Source: a virus
Reading direction: 5' to 3' (one strand)
Virus record (IMG/VR): IMGVR_UViG_3300042380_000417
Coordinates: 1 to 27,241 of that record
Length of the DNA stretch: 27,241 bases
This document shows, one piece after another, positions 13,717 to 20,635 of the stretch (positions within the stretch are counted from its first letter, which is position 1; each line of letters opens with the position of its first letter). The translations under genes and the position numbers were made by a program. Below the pieces are notes generated by a model. The model was not told where the DNA came from. It made no database searches and saw only the letters and a list, made by a program, of their open reading frames with translations.

Positions 13717-14955
13717 TTACTTGGCGACGTTCGGAGCCGTGGAGCCGGTTTTGGCGTCGGCCTCGGCGGCCAGCTTGCCGGTATTATTGGCGGTTTCCTG
13801 CATTGCGGTTAGCATACTTGCCTGGATTGTTCCAGATAGCACCGAGGAAATGTCCCCGCCCCCGAGCGCCTGGAGGGAGGAGGAGGTTAGTAATTCCTTA
13901 ACCAAGGGGATTTCGAGGCCCGCCTTTTTCTCGGTCGGCGCTGCCTCCATCTTTTTAACCTGGAGCGCAAGGTATTTGGCAAGCTCCTTCATATAGGCGG
14001 TCGTATCCTCGTCTTGGCCTTTCCAAGTAGATCGATACTTGGCAAAATCGGCCGCGGCCTTGATTGCGGGAAGGAATCCCTCCAACTGACTAACGACCTG
14101 GTTTGCGTCCGAGGACGCCTGTTGGGCGATGGTACCTCCACCCGACGGTTTTCCGGTGGATGCGCCAATCCAATTTGTTTCAAAGGCGTTTTTTTCTACG
14201 TCGGAAATAGCTCCTTCTGCTTGCTGCTCAGTAAAGAAATTAGCGTATCCGGCCAAAGGTTTATCGTAAAAAATTTCCTTAAGGACCCTTTGGAAATGCT
14301 CGATCTTCGCCTGGACCTCAGATAACCTGGTAATCGATTCCCGGGACATCGTCCCCATAGATTTGGTAAACGCCTCCAGGGATTCGCGGCCGTTTTTAAA
14401 GATCGCCGTAAGCTCCTTCCCTCGGATACCGAAAAGATTCATCGCCCTTTCACCGACCAGGCCCTCGTAACCCGTTTTATCGTATGCGTCGGCCAAGCGC
14501 CCCAGGACCTCGATTGCAGAGATATTGCCGGAATTGATCTCCTTCTGCGTAAACCCGAATTGCTTTAGGATCGAGACATACGTCTGATTACCCTTGGCGG
14601 CCTCTGATCGGACCTTGTTAAAGTAATTGGTCGTCCGAGCGACGGTTTCCATAGATACCCCGACCTCCTTGCCATACTTGGCAAGCTGCTGGAATTGGGC
14701 GTCCCCGTTTCCCCCGAACCGTTTAAGGGTTAAATCCATTTCGCGGAAGTATTGGAGCGCCTCGGCGGCCCCCTTTACGAAATTGCTAAAAATATTCGAT
14801 AGGGCCAGGGAGGAGAGGATACTTGCCTCGGTCGATTTCTTAAAATCGTTAAACCAGGCCGTAAGAGAGGCCCCGGCCTTGGACGTTGCCTCCGATGCGC
14901 CCTTAGAAACGTCGGTGAAATCCCCGCCAAATTTAACTTTAACGTCGTCGGACAT
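13717..14955 (-). CDS. Short tape measure protein (412 aa)
   Basis: A largely helical Ala/Ser/Lys-rich protein: ASEATSKAGASLTAWFNDFK, a hydrophobic helix (SSLALSNIFSNFVKGAAEAL), then a domain with YFNKVRSEAAKG and ALNLFGIRGKEL-like segments (AMNLFGIRGKELTAIFKNGR). This last element is common in tape measure proteins. It sets tail length and helps eject DNA. At 412 aa it is short for the class and contains no visible peptidase or lysozyme domain. It follows the probable assembly protein by 3 nt and precedes the tip genes. ATG at 14953-14955. Confidence 0.72.
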   Translation of the reverse strand: MSDDVKVKFGGDFTDVSKGASEATSKAGASLTAWFNDFKKSTEASILSSLALSNIFSNFVKGAAEALQYFREMDLTLKRFGGNGDAQFQQLAKYGKEVGVSMETVARTTNYFNKVRSEAAKGNQTYVSILKQFGFTQKEINSGNISAIEVLGRLADAYDKTGYEGLVGERAMNLFGIRGKELTAIFKNGRESLEAFTKSMGTMSRESITRLSEVQAKIEHFQRVLKEIFYDKPLAGYANFFTEQQAEGAISDVEKNAFETNWIGASTGKPSGGGTIAQQASSDANQVVSQLEGFLPAIKAAADFAKYRSTWKGQDEDTTAYMKELAKYLALQVKKMEAAPTEKKAGLEIPLVKELLTSSSLQALGGGDISSVLSGTIQASMLTAMQETANNTGKLAAEADAKTGSTAPNVAK

Positions 14956-14958
14956 AAA

Positions 14959-15555
14959 TTAATTTTTGCGATCTCCTGGATTGGAGGCGGCAAGCTTGGC
15001 GGCCTCTTCGGCCTTGTACCGTTCCATAGCTTCCCATTCCTTGTCGGAAACGACCTCGACCTTAGCGCCCGAGGCGATGGTATTGGCAACGTGCAGCCAG
15101 ACGGCCTCGGCCTCCGGCATCGTCCACGCCTCGGTTAGGGTACAACCGTTGCGGGTTAGATTGGCGACAATCGCCAGGGGCCAGGGGACGCCGCCAGATC
15201 GGGCCTCCGATTCCTCCTTAACCCAGAAACGAGGCCAAAGGGATTGCGCCTCCATATATGCGGCGAGCTTTGCGGCCTCTTGGGAAAGGACCGTATTGGA
15301 AAACGTCAACCGGCCTAACCACCAGGATTCGCGGAGGGTATGCGGACGCCGGATTTGCTCCAGGTCGTGCGTCGATAGGATACGGACCGCGGCAATCATA
15401 TGCTTTGCCGTAAGGGGTTCCGACGTATTGAGGATCGGCGAATCGATTGCCTCTAGGGCGACGCGGTGCCGGAGGCAAAACGGAAGCAAACGAACCCCGC
15501 AGACCAGGATTTCCGGTCGCAGGATTGTTGCGGCCTGTGTCCAACGGGAGGCCAC
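14959..15555 (-). CDS. Putative tail assembly protein upstream of tape measure (198 aa)
   Basis: This gene occupies the tail-assembly chaperone slot, just ahead of the tape measure. It is helical, with a middle segment WWLGRLTFSNTVLSQEAAKL and a C-terminal MPEAEAVWLHVANTIASGAK, followed by a charged, Ala/Lys-rich helix. The MPEAEAVWLH pattern resembles the Ala/His-rich helix of phage tail assembly proteins. The start is GTG (15553-15555); the next in-frame ATG is far inside. I found no convincing slippery heptamer that would give a longer fused product. Confidence 0.5.
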   Translation of the reverse strand: MASRWTQAATILRPEILVCGVRLLPFCLRHRVALEAIDSPILNTSEPLTAKHMIAAVRILSTHDLEQIRRPHTLRESWWLGRLTFSNTVLSQEAAKLAAYMEAQSLWPRFWVKEESEARSGGVPWPLAIVANLTRNGCTLTEAWTMPEAEAVWLHVANTIASGAKVEVVSDKEWEAMERYKAEEAAKLAASNPGDRKN

Positions 15556-15573
15556 GGGCGAGATATTTGCCGA

Positions 15574-15912
15574 TTAGGCGATTTCCTGGTATTTAACCAG
15601 CTTCATAGTAACCTTACGAAAGGCGTTATTAGCGCCGTCATTCGTAACGCCCTTGATGATATAAACGACCCCGTCGTAAGTAAATTGATCTCCGGCCTCC
15701 GGAACCGAGCCGCCCGTCTTAAGGACGCCGGACATCGTGGTTTCCAGGCGCTGGTCGTCCAGGCGGTCGGTAATAACGCGGCCCGTCTCGTCCATAACCT
15801 CGACGTCGAGGGCGGGTTTCTGGTCAACGGAATCCGTCTGGATCGTAACGAAAATACCGGAATCGAGGACCCCGAAAACGTGGGAAACGCCGTAAGTTTG
15901 AGGGAGGGCCAT
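15574..15912 (-). CDS. Small beta-rich virion protein, tail tube candidate (112 aa)
   Basis: The sequence alternates hydrophobic and polar residues (VFGVLDSGIFVTIQTDSVDQ, ALDVEVMDETGRVITDRLDD, QFTYDGVVYIIKGVTNDGAN), suggesting a small beta barrel or sandwich. It lies between the tail-terminator-like gene and the assembly protein, where the tail tube gene usually sits, and is headed by a full start-associated repeat, as other structural transcription units are. At 112 aa it would be small for a tube protein. Family not recognised. Confidence 0.55.
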   Translation of the reverse strand: MALPQTYGVSHVFGVLDSGIFVTIQTDSVDQKPALDVEVMDETGRVITDRLDDQRLETTMSGVLKTGGSVPEAGDQFTYDGVVYIIKGVTNDGANNAFRKVTMKLVKYQEIA

Positions 15913-15933
15913 AAGGTTGGTCGGTTGTTAAGG

Positions 15934-15948
15934 CAACGCGGGAGTCAA
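15934..15948 (-). promoter_or_regulatory. 15-bp start-associated repeat, copy 2
   Basis: Exact CAACGCGGGAGTCAA on the plus strand. Its TGA (plus TCA at 15945-15947) is the stop codon of the upstream tail-terminator-like gene, and it lies 21 nt upstream of the ATG at 15912. It bridges the end of one gene and the start of the next. Confidence 0.85.
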
Positions 15949-16382
15949 GTAAGCGGGGGGTAAGCCGCAATAAGGGTATATTCGATAATATTGCCGTACC
16001 GGCGATCTGCAACGCCCTCGTCGTCCGAGACGACCCAAGCTGCGTATAGGCTACCCTGGGTCCAAGCTGCGGTTAGCCCCGCGACGTCCTGCATAATCCC
16101 CTGGACGGCCTCGACCCGTTCCCGGTGCTGCGCCAGGGTCGAATCGTCGGCAGACGAATAGACGTAGATTTTAAAGGTAAGCTCGAAATTGCCCAAGGGG
16201 TTCCCCCCAAGGTCGGGGTGGGCGCGGGCGCTTTCTGCGTGGAGGATGATAAGGGGGACCGAACGGATTTCGTCCGTTTGGCCCGCGTTGATCTCAACGC
16301 CGGGGAGGTATGCGGCGTTAGTATTGAACCAGGCAAGGACCGATTGCTCGGCGACGGTTCGGATTCCGTAGAGGGTGGGCAT
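15945..16382 (-). CDS. Tail terminator / tail completion-like protein (145 aa)
   Basis: An alpha/beta protein of the right size and position for tail completion proteins (lambda gpU / DUF3168-like): N-terminal helix TVAEQSVLAWFNTNAAYLPG, strand SVPLIILHAESARAH, then FELTFKIYVYSSADDSTLAQ (strand and loop) and HRERVEAVQGIMQDVAGL helix, ending with RYGNIIEYTLIAAYPP. These proteins cap the tail tube and join it to the head. The stop codon lies inside start-associated repeat copy 2. ATG at 16380-16382, 3 nt after the upstream stop. Confidence 0.65.
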   Translation of the reverse strand: MPTLYGIRTVAEQSVLAWFNTNAAYLPGVEINAGQTDEIRSVPLIILHAESARAHPDLGGNPLGNFELTFKIYVYSSADDSTLAQHRERVEAVQGIMQDVAGLTAAWTQGSLYAAWVVSDDEGVADRRYGNIIEYTLIAAYPPLT

Positions 16383-16385
16383 AAA

Positions 16386-17282
16386 TCAAAAAAACTTGGC
16401 GGTTCGGACGGTTTTGCCTTGGGCCGAGGCGGCCCATAGGGGAATCTTTTGCTTATTCAGCTCTGCGGCCATTTTAACCCGCATAGCATAAGCCCGATGC
16501 GAGATTGCAAGGCGTACAAATTTATCGTTTCCGGCCTTTTTCCCAATCTTATTTCCGACGGTAACCTCGGGCATTTTGGGTTGTCCGACCTTATCCAAGG
16601 CGATTGCGTTAGATCGTCCCTCCTCCTGCTTTGCCCAGGCGGGCGCCTTAATCTTACCCTTAATCCCGACGCCGGAATAATAATAGGCCGATTTAAGGGT
16701 ACCGACGTCTTTCTGGTGCAGCTTAATATAGCGTTCGATATCCTTGTCCTTTGCGACGATTGCAAAGGGTTCCTTTGCGTTTCGGGCGTTAGCATTAAGG
16801 GAGCCGCGTCCGTTATCGTTACGGGCGCCGCGGTGAATCCTGCCCATCGTACCCAGGTCGCCGGGTTCGACAAAGGTTAGGCCGGAGGATCGGGCGTACT
16901 TTTCTTGGAAAAGCTGCCAACGGATTGCCTTTCCTTTGCCTTGGACCCGTTCGCCCTTGCGCTTGGTCCACATTTTAAAAACGTCGTACCGACCAACCGA
17001 GGCAATCTGTTCCTTGGTCGCCAGCTCTAGGGGACGAAAGATTTTGCGGATTGAATTCTTAACATTCTCATTCCCGGAGGTTTTAGCTTGGCCGGTGGCG
17101 CCAGACCCAGGGGATTTCCCCCCGAAAGGCCGGGAATAAGCGATCATATCCTGGCAAAATAGGCCCGCCTGGTCGCGGACGACCTCGCCCAAGCTTTTGC
17201 CCATTACCAAAGCAAAATCGTGCAAATGATCGATTAGCGCCGAGGCGTCGATCTGGATGTTTTTTCGGGCCGTCGTCGCCAT
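16386..17282 (-). CDS. Putative gpZ/HK97 gp10-like head-tail joining or minor tail protein (298 aa)
   Basis: A very basic protein with an N-terminal helix (IDASALIDHLHDFALVMGKS) followed by a Lys/Arg/Gly-rich middle (MWTKRKGERVQGKGKAIRW, RGARNDNGRG). Its C-terminal helix LAISHRAYAMRVKMAAELNK resembles the end of gpZ/HK97 gp10-type tail proteins. Position between the head connector and the tail terminator fits. The assignment is by position and composition, not a diagnostic motif. It overlaps the connector stop by one base (TAATG at 17282). Confidence 0.55.
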   Translation of the reverse strand: MATTARKNIQIDASALIDHLHDFALVMGKSLGEVVRDQAGLFCQDMIAYSRPFGGKSPGSGATGQAKTSGNENVKNSIRKIFRPLELATKEQIASVGRYDVFKMWTKRKGERVQGKGKAIRWQLFQEKYARSSGLTFVEPGDLGTMGRIHRGARNDNGRGSLNANARNAKEPFAIVAKDKDIERYIKLHQKDVGTLKSAYYYSGVGIKGKIKAPAWAKQEEGRSNAIALDKVGQPKMPEVTVGNKIGKKAGNDKFVRLAISHRAYAMRVKMAAELNKQKIPLWAASAQGKTVRTAKFF

Positions 17283-17623
17283 TAGGCAGGACCGGCGGCG
17301 CCCTCGACGCGGACGATAACCCAGGCCGAGGGAGGACGGTCGTTAATGGCGACAATCCGGTAATTAAGGCCGTTATAGCTCACCAGGTTACCGTAAGCGA
17401 TAAGACCAGGGTGGAGATTGGCGTCCGTCTTAAGGAATTTAACGTCGAACGCAGTAGTATTAAGGAAACCGCCGGTTTCGAGGTTTTGCTGGACCATAGG
17501 CGGCCCCATAAGGACGTTAAAGGCGGTAGCTGCGCCCGATCCGCGTCGAACCGTTACGGCCTTGGGAATCTCCGCAAGGATTTCGGCGGCGTCTGCCGCC
17601 CATTCTGCGTCGAATAGGCCCAT
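17282..17623 (-). CDS. Head-tail connector / stopper-like protein (113 aa)
   Basis: A small protein with an N-terminal helix (AEWAADAAEILAEIPKAVTV) and then a beta-rich part (NTTAFDVKFLKTDANLHPGL, LVSYNGLNYRIVAINDRPPS) ending with VIVRVEGAAG. This is the size and order expected of head completion/stopper proteins (lambda gpFII type), which close the portal after packaging and receive the tail. It is the first gene after the capsid terminator and has a start-associated repeat 4 nt before its ATG (17621-17623). Confidence 0.6.
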   Translation of the reverse strand: MGLFDAEWAADAAEILAEIPKAVTVRRGSGAATAFNVLMGPPMVQQNLETGGFLNTTAFDVKFLKTDANLHPGLIAYGNLVSYNGLNYRIVAINDRPPSAWVIVRVEGAAGPA

Positions 17624-17627
17624 ACCG

Positions 17628-17642
17628 CAACGCGGGAGTCAA
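17628..17642 (-). promoter_or_regulatory. 15-bp start-associated repeat, copy 3
   Basis: Exact CAACGCGGGAGTCAA. The identity with copy 5 extends to 25 bp, including the ATG and its preceding CGGT. On the coding strand CCGC-GTT-GCGG just before ATG could form a small hairpin. It stands 41 nt downstream of a strong terminator, so it should begin an independent unit. Confidence 0.88.
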
Positions 17643-17683
17643 AAGCCCGCTACGGACCTCCTGGAGGGGTCTACGGGGGCGCC

Positions 17684-17713
17684 AAAAGAAAAGGCCCCCG
17701 ATCTGGGGGCCTT
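17684..17713 (-). terminator. Rho-independent terminator after the major capsid gene
   Basis: On the minus strand a perfect 9-bp stem AAGGCCCCC / GGGGGCCTT (17705-17713 and 17691-17699) with a 5-nt AGATC loop is followed by TTCTTTT (17684-17690). It starts 25 nt after the capsid stop codon. A strong GC stem followed by a U-rich tract is the textbook intrinsic terminator and would limit read-through from the abundant capsid message into the connector and tail genes. Confidence 0.88.
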
Positions 17714-17738
17714 GTCGTCGGACCTTAACCCTTTCGGA

Positions 17739-18659
17739 TTAGAGGTCGGTAATGACGATGCGGAGGGCGGCGCCAGGGTTACCGACAGAATTGCCGGTAA
17801 TCCAAGAGGCCGAGATATTCGACAGGCCCTTGGTCCAATCGTACCAGCTGCGGAGCGCAAAGGCGAAACCGCTATCCGGGTCCTGGACGGTGAGCTGCTC
17901 GCCGCCGCCCGTCGTCGGGGCAGCAGGGACGCGGGTAACGATAACGTGGCCCTCGCGGCAGGAGGCGATGCCCGCCAGGTCCTCGGTAAAGGTCGTACCA
18001 GAGGTCGGCCAACCGGCGTATTCATAAATATCGATCCCGTGGAGGCGGCCAACCTTACCGTCGCGGACGACGGAGGTATCGCCAATCGAGAGATACTGAG
18101 CGACGGTCGGGTCCTGGAGGAGCTGTCCAAAGGCGTCCGGCACCAGCAGCATAGCGCGGTCGGCGAACGGGAGGTTACCCTTGGTCATATTGGTAGCGAC
18201 ACCGGCGACGGCCTGGCGGTTGAAATTAGCAGCAAGGCCGGAATAACCGACCTTGGCGTAATTGGCCGCGGTCGTCTGGGCGATCACAGAATCGAAAAGA
18301 CTCTTAACCGTGGCGTTCGCCATAGGGGCGATAAAGACGCGGCGCAGCATATCGAGCGAGATCGTGGCGACCTCGGTATCGGTAAAGGCGGCGGCGACGT
18401 ACTTATGGTCGGCCAGGGTAATAGCGACGTCGGTAGAGACGGCGTTTTCCGGGACGAAACCGGTAGCAGACGAATAGGTCGAGGCCGTAAAGCTATTGCT
18501 ATAACGGGTATGGACGACCTGACCCTTTTCGGCGACGTAGGCGCTGAAATCGGTCGTGACGATCTTATTGAGAGGGGCAAGGACCGGGACGAGCGTGCGG
18601 AGCGTTTCGGCTGCGACAAACTGCGGGGCCAAACCCTGGTTGAGGACGGAGTTGGACAT
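17739..18659 (-). CDS. Major capsid protein (306 aa, P22-coat-like)
   Basis: The protein has the order and composition of a phage coat: N-terminal helix and E-loop-like region (EKGQVVHTRYSNSFTASTYS), DVAITLADHKYVAAAFTDTE strand-helix, long central helix MANATVKSLFDSVIAQTTAA, and a P-domain region with LPFADRAMLLVPDAFGQLLQ and HGIDIYEYAGWP. I judge it closest to the P22 gp5-like family of HK97-fold proteins. It lies directly downstream of protease and scaffold genes and upstream of a strong terminator, as expected for a highly expressed coat. ATG at 18657-18659. Confidence 0.82.
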   Translation of the reverse strand: MSNSVLNQGLAPQFVAAETLRTLVPVLAPLNKIVTTDFSAYVAEKGQVVHTRYSNSFTASTYSSATGFVPENAVSTDVAITLADHKYVAAAFTDTEVATISLDMLRRVFIAPMANATVKSLFDSVIAQTTAANYAKVGYSGLAANFNRQAVAGVATNMTKGNLPFADRAMLLVPDAFGQLLQDPTVAQYLSIGDTSVVRDGKVGRLHGIDIYEYAGWPTSGTTFTEDLAGIASCREGHVIVTRVPAAPTTGGGEQLTVQDPDSGFAFALRSWYDWTKGLSNISASWITGNSVGNPGAALRIVITDL

Positions 18660-18690
18660 ATTAGTTTAGGATGAGATTAGGGGTAAAGGG

Positions 18691-19152
18691 TTACTTAATG
18701 CCCAAATGGGCGACAATCGCGGCCCGGTGCTTATTGTAAAAAGCTACCTTTTCGGACGGATTGGAGATCGAACAATATTCAGACCAAACCTCGGCGCTGG
18801 ATTTAGCGACGACGTTATCGGCCGGGGAGATTTCTGCGGGGGCAACGCCAACCGCGGAGGCGATCTTGGCGGCAACCTTACCGGCAGATTCGATTTGGCC
18901 GACGGCCTGGGCCTTAAGCTCGTTAGAGGCGGCCAGGGCCTTGGTAAGCTCCTCGACCTTGGCGGCCAGGGTGTCTCGCTCGGCAGCAAGGCCGGAAACC
19001 GCGGCAAACTTTTCCGAAAGATCGGAAAGCTCGGCGGCCTGGGCCTCGATTTTCGCCTTGGACGCGGAAAGCGCCTGGGCGTTGGATTCGGCCTCGGACG
19101 ATTTGGCGCCGAATGCGGCCTTGAGGGCCTTAAGGGATTGCTCCAGGGTCAT
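18691..19152 (-). CDS. Coiled-coil scaffolding protein candidate (153 aa)
   Basis: Residues about 1-100 form a long Ala/Glu/Lys-rich coiled coil (ALSASKAKIEAQAAELSDLS, TLAAKVEELTKALAASNELK). The rest is a compact C-terminal domain (SEVWSEYCSI-like region, EKVAFYNKHRAAIVAHLGIK) with basic residues. Scaffolding proteins that direct coat assembly are typically helical with a basic, coat-binding C-terminus, and this gene sits immediately before the coat. The ATG at 19150-19152 is chosen over a long upstream extension that lies antisense-like within the protease gene. A start-associated repeat lies 17 nt upstream. Confidence 0.65.
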   Translation of the reverse strand: MTLEQSLKALKAAFGAKSSEAESNAQALSASKAKIEAQAAELSDLSEKFAAVSGLAAERDTLAAKVEELTKALAASNELKAQAVGQIESAGKVAAKIASAVGVAPAEISPADNVVAKSSAEVWSEYCSISNPSEKVAFYNKHRAAIVAHLGIK

Positions 19153-19169
19153 ACGGTAAGCGATTAGTC

Positions 19170-19184
19170 CAACGCGGGAGTCAA
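19170..19184 (-). promoter_or_regulatory. 15-bp start-associated repeat, copy 4
   Basis: Exact CAACGCGGGAGTCAA. The TGA within it (plus TCA at 19181-19183) is the stop codon of the protease gene, and the scaffold ATG follows 17 nt after the repeat. It therefore joins the protease and scaffold/capsid units. Confidence 0.86.
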
Positions 19185-20623
19185 GCGATCCCCCGGGAAC
19201 GGTTACGGGCGCCCTTCTTTTCCGGCTCCTCGTCGGTATCGACGGCCTTGTCGCCGGTGTCAGATTCCTCCTCGGCCTTTTCCTTGGCGTCGTCGTTATC
19301 CTCCTCGGCCTTGGGGTCCTCCTCGTCCTTTTCCTCGGATTCGGGCTTTTCGTCGTCGTCCTCGGATTCGGGGTCTTTCTTTTCGTCGTCCTCGCCGTCC
19401 TCGGCCTTGGGGTCCTCCTCGGAATCCTCCGCGTCGGGCTGCTTTTCGTCGTCCTCGGATTCGGGCTTTTCCTCCTCGTCGTTAGATTCGGGCTTTTCCT
19501 CGCCCTCCTCCTTGTCGTCCTCGGAAACAGGCTCGTCGGGCTTTTCCTCGTCGTCCTGGTCCTCGTCGTTAGACTTCTTAAGCTTCTTACCCTTCTTGGG
19601 CATCGGTTCCGATCCGTCCTTTTCCTCCTCCTCGGGGGTTTTCTCGGCCTTGGCGACAAGGGCGTGGAGGCCGCCAGGGATACCCTTGAGGGCGCGGGCG
19701 GCAGCAAGGCGGGACATACCCTCATCCTCGCCAGGGTCGCGGTAGGCGGCGCTAGAATTGGCACCGGCGTCGTTTGCCTCGTCGGCCTCGATCTGGGCGG
19801 CGACCTCGGCGTCCAGGGTCTGCATAAGCTCGTCGAAACCGTTGGTTAGCGCCGTAACAAAACCCTTTTCGGCGGCCTTTTTGCCGGAAAAAGCTTGGCC
19901 GTTCATATCGTCGTCCTGGACGAATTCGCGGACGAGCTTAACGTCGGCCTTAAAATTGTCGGCGATTTCGATAACCTCGGCCTGGAGCTGGTCCCGCTGC
20001 GATTTGGAGAGGGACGTACCCGGAACCCCGAGGCCCTTAAGATCGCCGGATCGGATGACGTCAACCGCGACGCCCTCCTGGGCAAAGGCCGCAGACATAT
20101 CGTTATAAACGATATAACAACCGACGTTGGCGACCGAGGACGACGGGGTTGCGTAGAATTCCGACGCCTGGGAAGCTAGCCAATAGGCCGCCGAGCAGCA
20201 ATCCCCGGAGGTAAAGGAGATCGTGCGCTTGGAGCATTCGCGGATACGCTTGGCAAGCTCCGGAACCCCGACCGACGTGCCGCCAGGGGAATCGACGTCC
20301 AGGATAATGGTCGTAATCGCCGGGTCCCGTTCGCATTCCTCCAGCATTTCCTCCACGTCCTCCAGATCGCAAGCGCCGCAAGCCGCGTCCAGGTCGGACA
20401 GGTTGCGACCAATTACGCCCTTAATCGGCAGGACCGCAAAGGGGGGGAATTTCTCTAGGGACGCCTTGGCGCCGAATACGGCCTCCAGCATATCCGACAT
20501 ATCGGACGCCTTGGCGGCGAGGGGGAGCTGGAAAGAGGCGCAGCGTTCCAGGAACGCCTTGGCAAGGGTCGGTTGGATAAGGACCGGACGGTTGGATCGA
20601 ATATCGTTAGACAGATTACGCAT
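19181..20623 (-). CDS. S49-type prohead protease with long acidic C-terminal tail (480 aa)
   Basis: Residues about 60-275 form a signal-peptide-peptidase A/ClpP-fold protease: TTIILDVDSPGGTSVGVPEL (oxyanion loop), catalytic Ser144 in CCSAAYWLASQASEFYATPS, and Lys196 (SGDLKGLGVPG), a Ser-Lys spacing of 52 residues that matches SppA/SohB-type dyads. This family (lambda gpC-like) cleaves scaffold and portal or coat proteins during maturation. Residues about 328-470 are an extremely acidic tail built of EKPES-DDEE-type repeats, probably intrinsically disordered and possibly an internal scaffold-like or ion-shielding domain. Stop codon lies in start-associated repeat copy 4. Confidence 0.82.
   Translation of the reverse strand: MRNLSNDIRSNRPVLIQPTLAKAFLERCASFQLPLAAKASDMSDMLEAVFGAKASLEKFPPFAVLPIKGVIGRNLSDLDAACGACDLEDVEEMLEECERDPAITTIILDVDSPGGTSVGVPELAKRIRECSKRTISFTSGDCCSAAYWLASQASEFYATPSSSVANVGCYIVYNDMSAAFAQEGVAVDVIRSGDLKGLGVPGTSLSKSQRDQLQAEVIEIADNFKADVKLVREFVQDDDMNGQAFSGKKAAEKGFVTALTNGFDELMQTLDAEVAAQIEADEANDAGANSSAAYRDPGEDEGMSRLAAARALKGIPGGLHALVAKAEKTPEEEEKDGSEPMPKKGKKLKKSNDEDQDDEEKPDEPVSEDDKEEGEEKPESNDEEEKPESEDDEKQPDAEDSEEDPKAEDGEDDEKKDPESEDDDEKPESEEKDEEDPKAEEDNDDAKEKAEEESDTGDKAVDTDEEPEKKGARNRSRGIA
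19240..19630 (-). repeat. Low-complexity coding repeats for the acidic tail
   Basis: The plus strand shows many imperfect copies of CTCGGATTCGGGCTTTTC-like units interspersed with TCGTCGTCC, coding Glu/Asp/Ser/Lys/Pro repeats on the minus strand. Similar but unequal units suggest slippage or unequal recombination. The opposite strand has a Ser-rich open frame only as a by-product. Confidence 0.7.
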
Positions 20624-20635
20624 AAAAGTAGGGGA

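Noticed and set aside
14930-14975. Programmed frameshift joining the assembly gene to a longer product before the tape measure
   Set aside because: The AAAAA run near the stop is not a good slippery heptamer; the -1 frame ends after a few codons and the +1 frame is an arginine/proline-rich shadow.
17418-18674. Long plus-strand open frame (418 aa) across the capsid and connector genes
   Set aside because: It is antisense to the well-supported capsid gene, crosses the terminator and repeat, and has the Gly/Arg-rich low-complexity composition of a shadow frame.
19248-19745. Ser-rich plus-strand frame opposite the acidic protease tail
   Set aside because: It is the complement of the Glu/Asp/Ser repeat codons; no start signal or neighbouring plus-strand genes support it.
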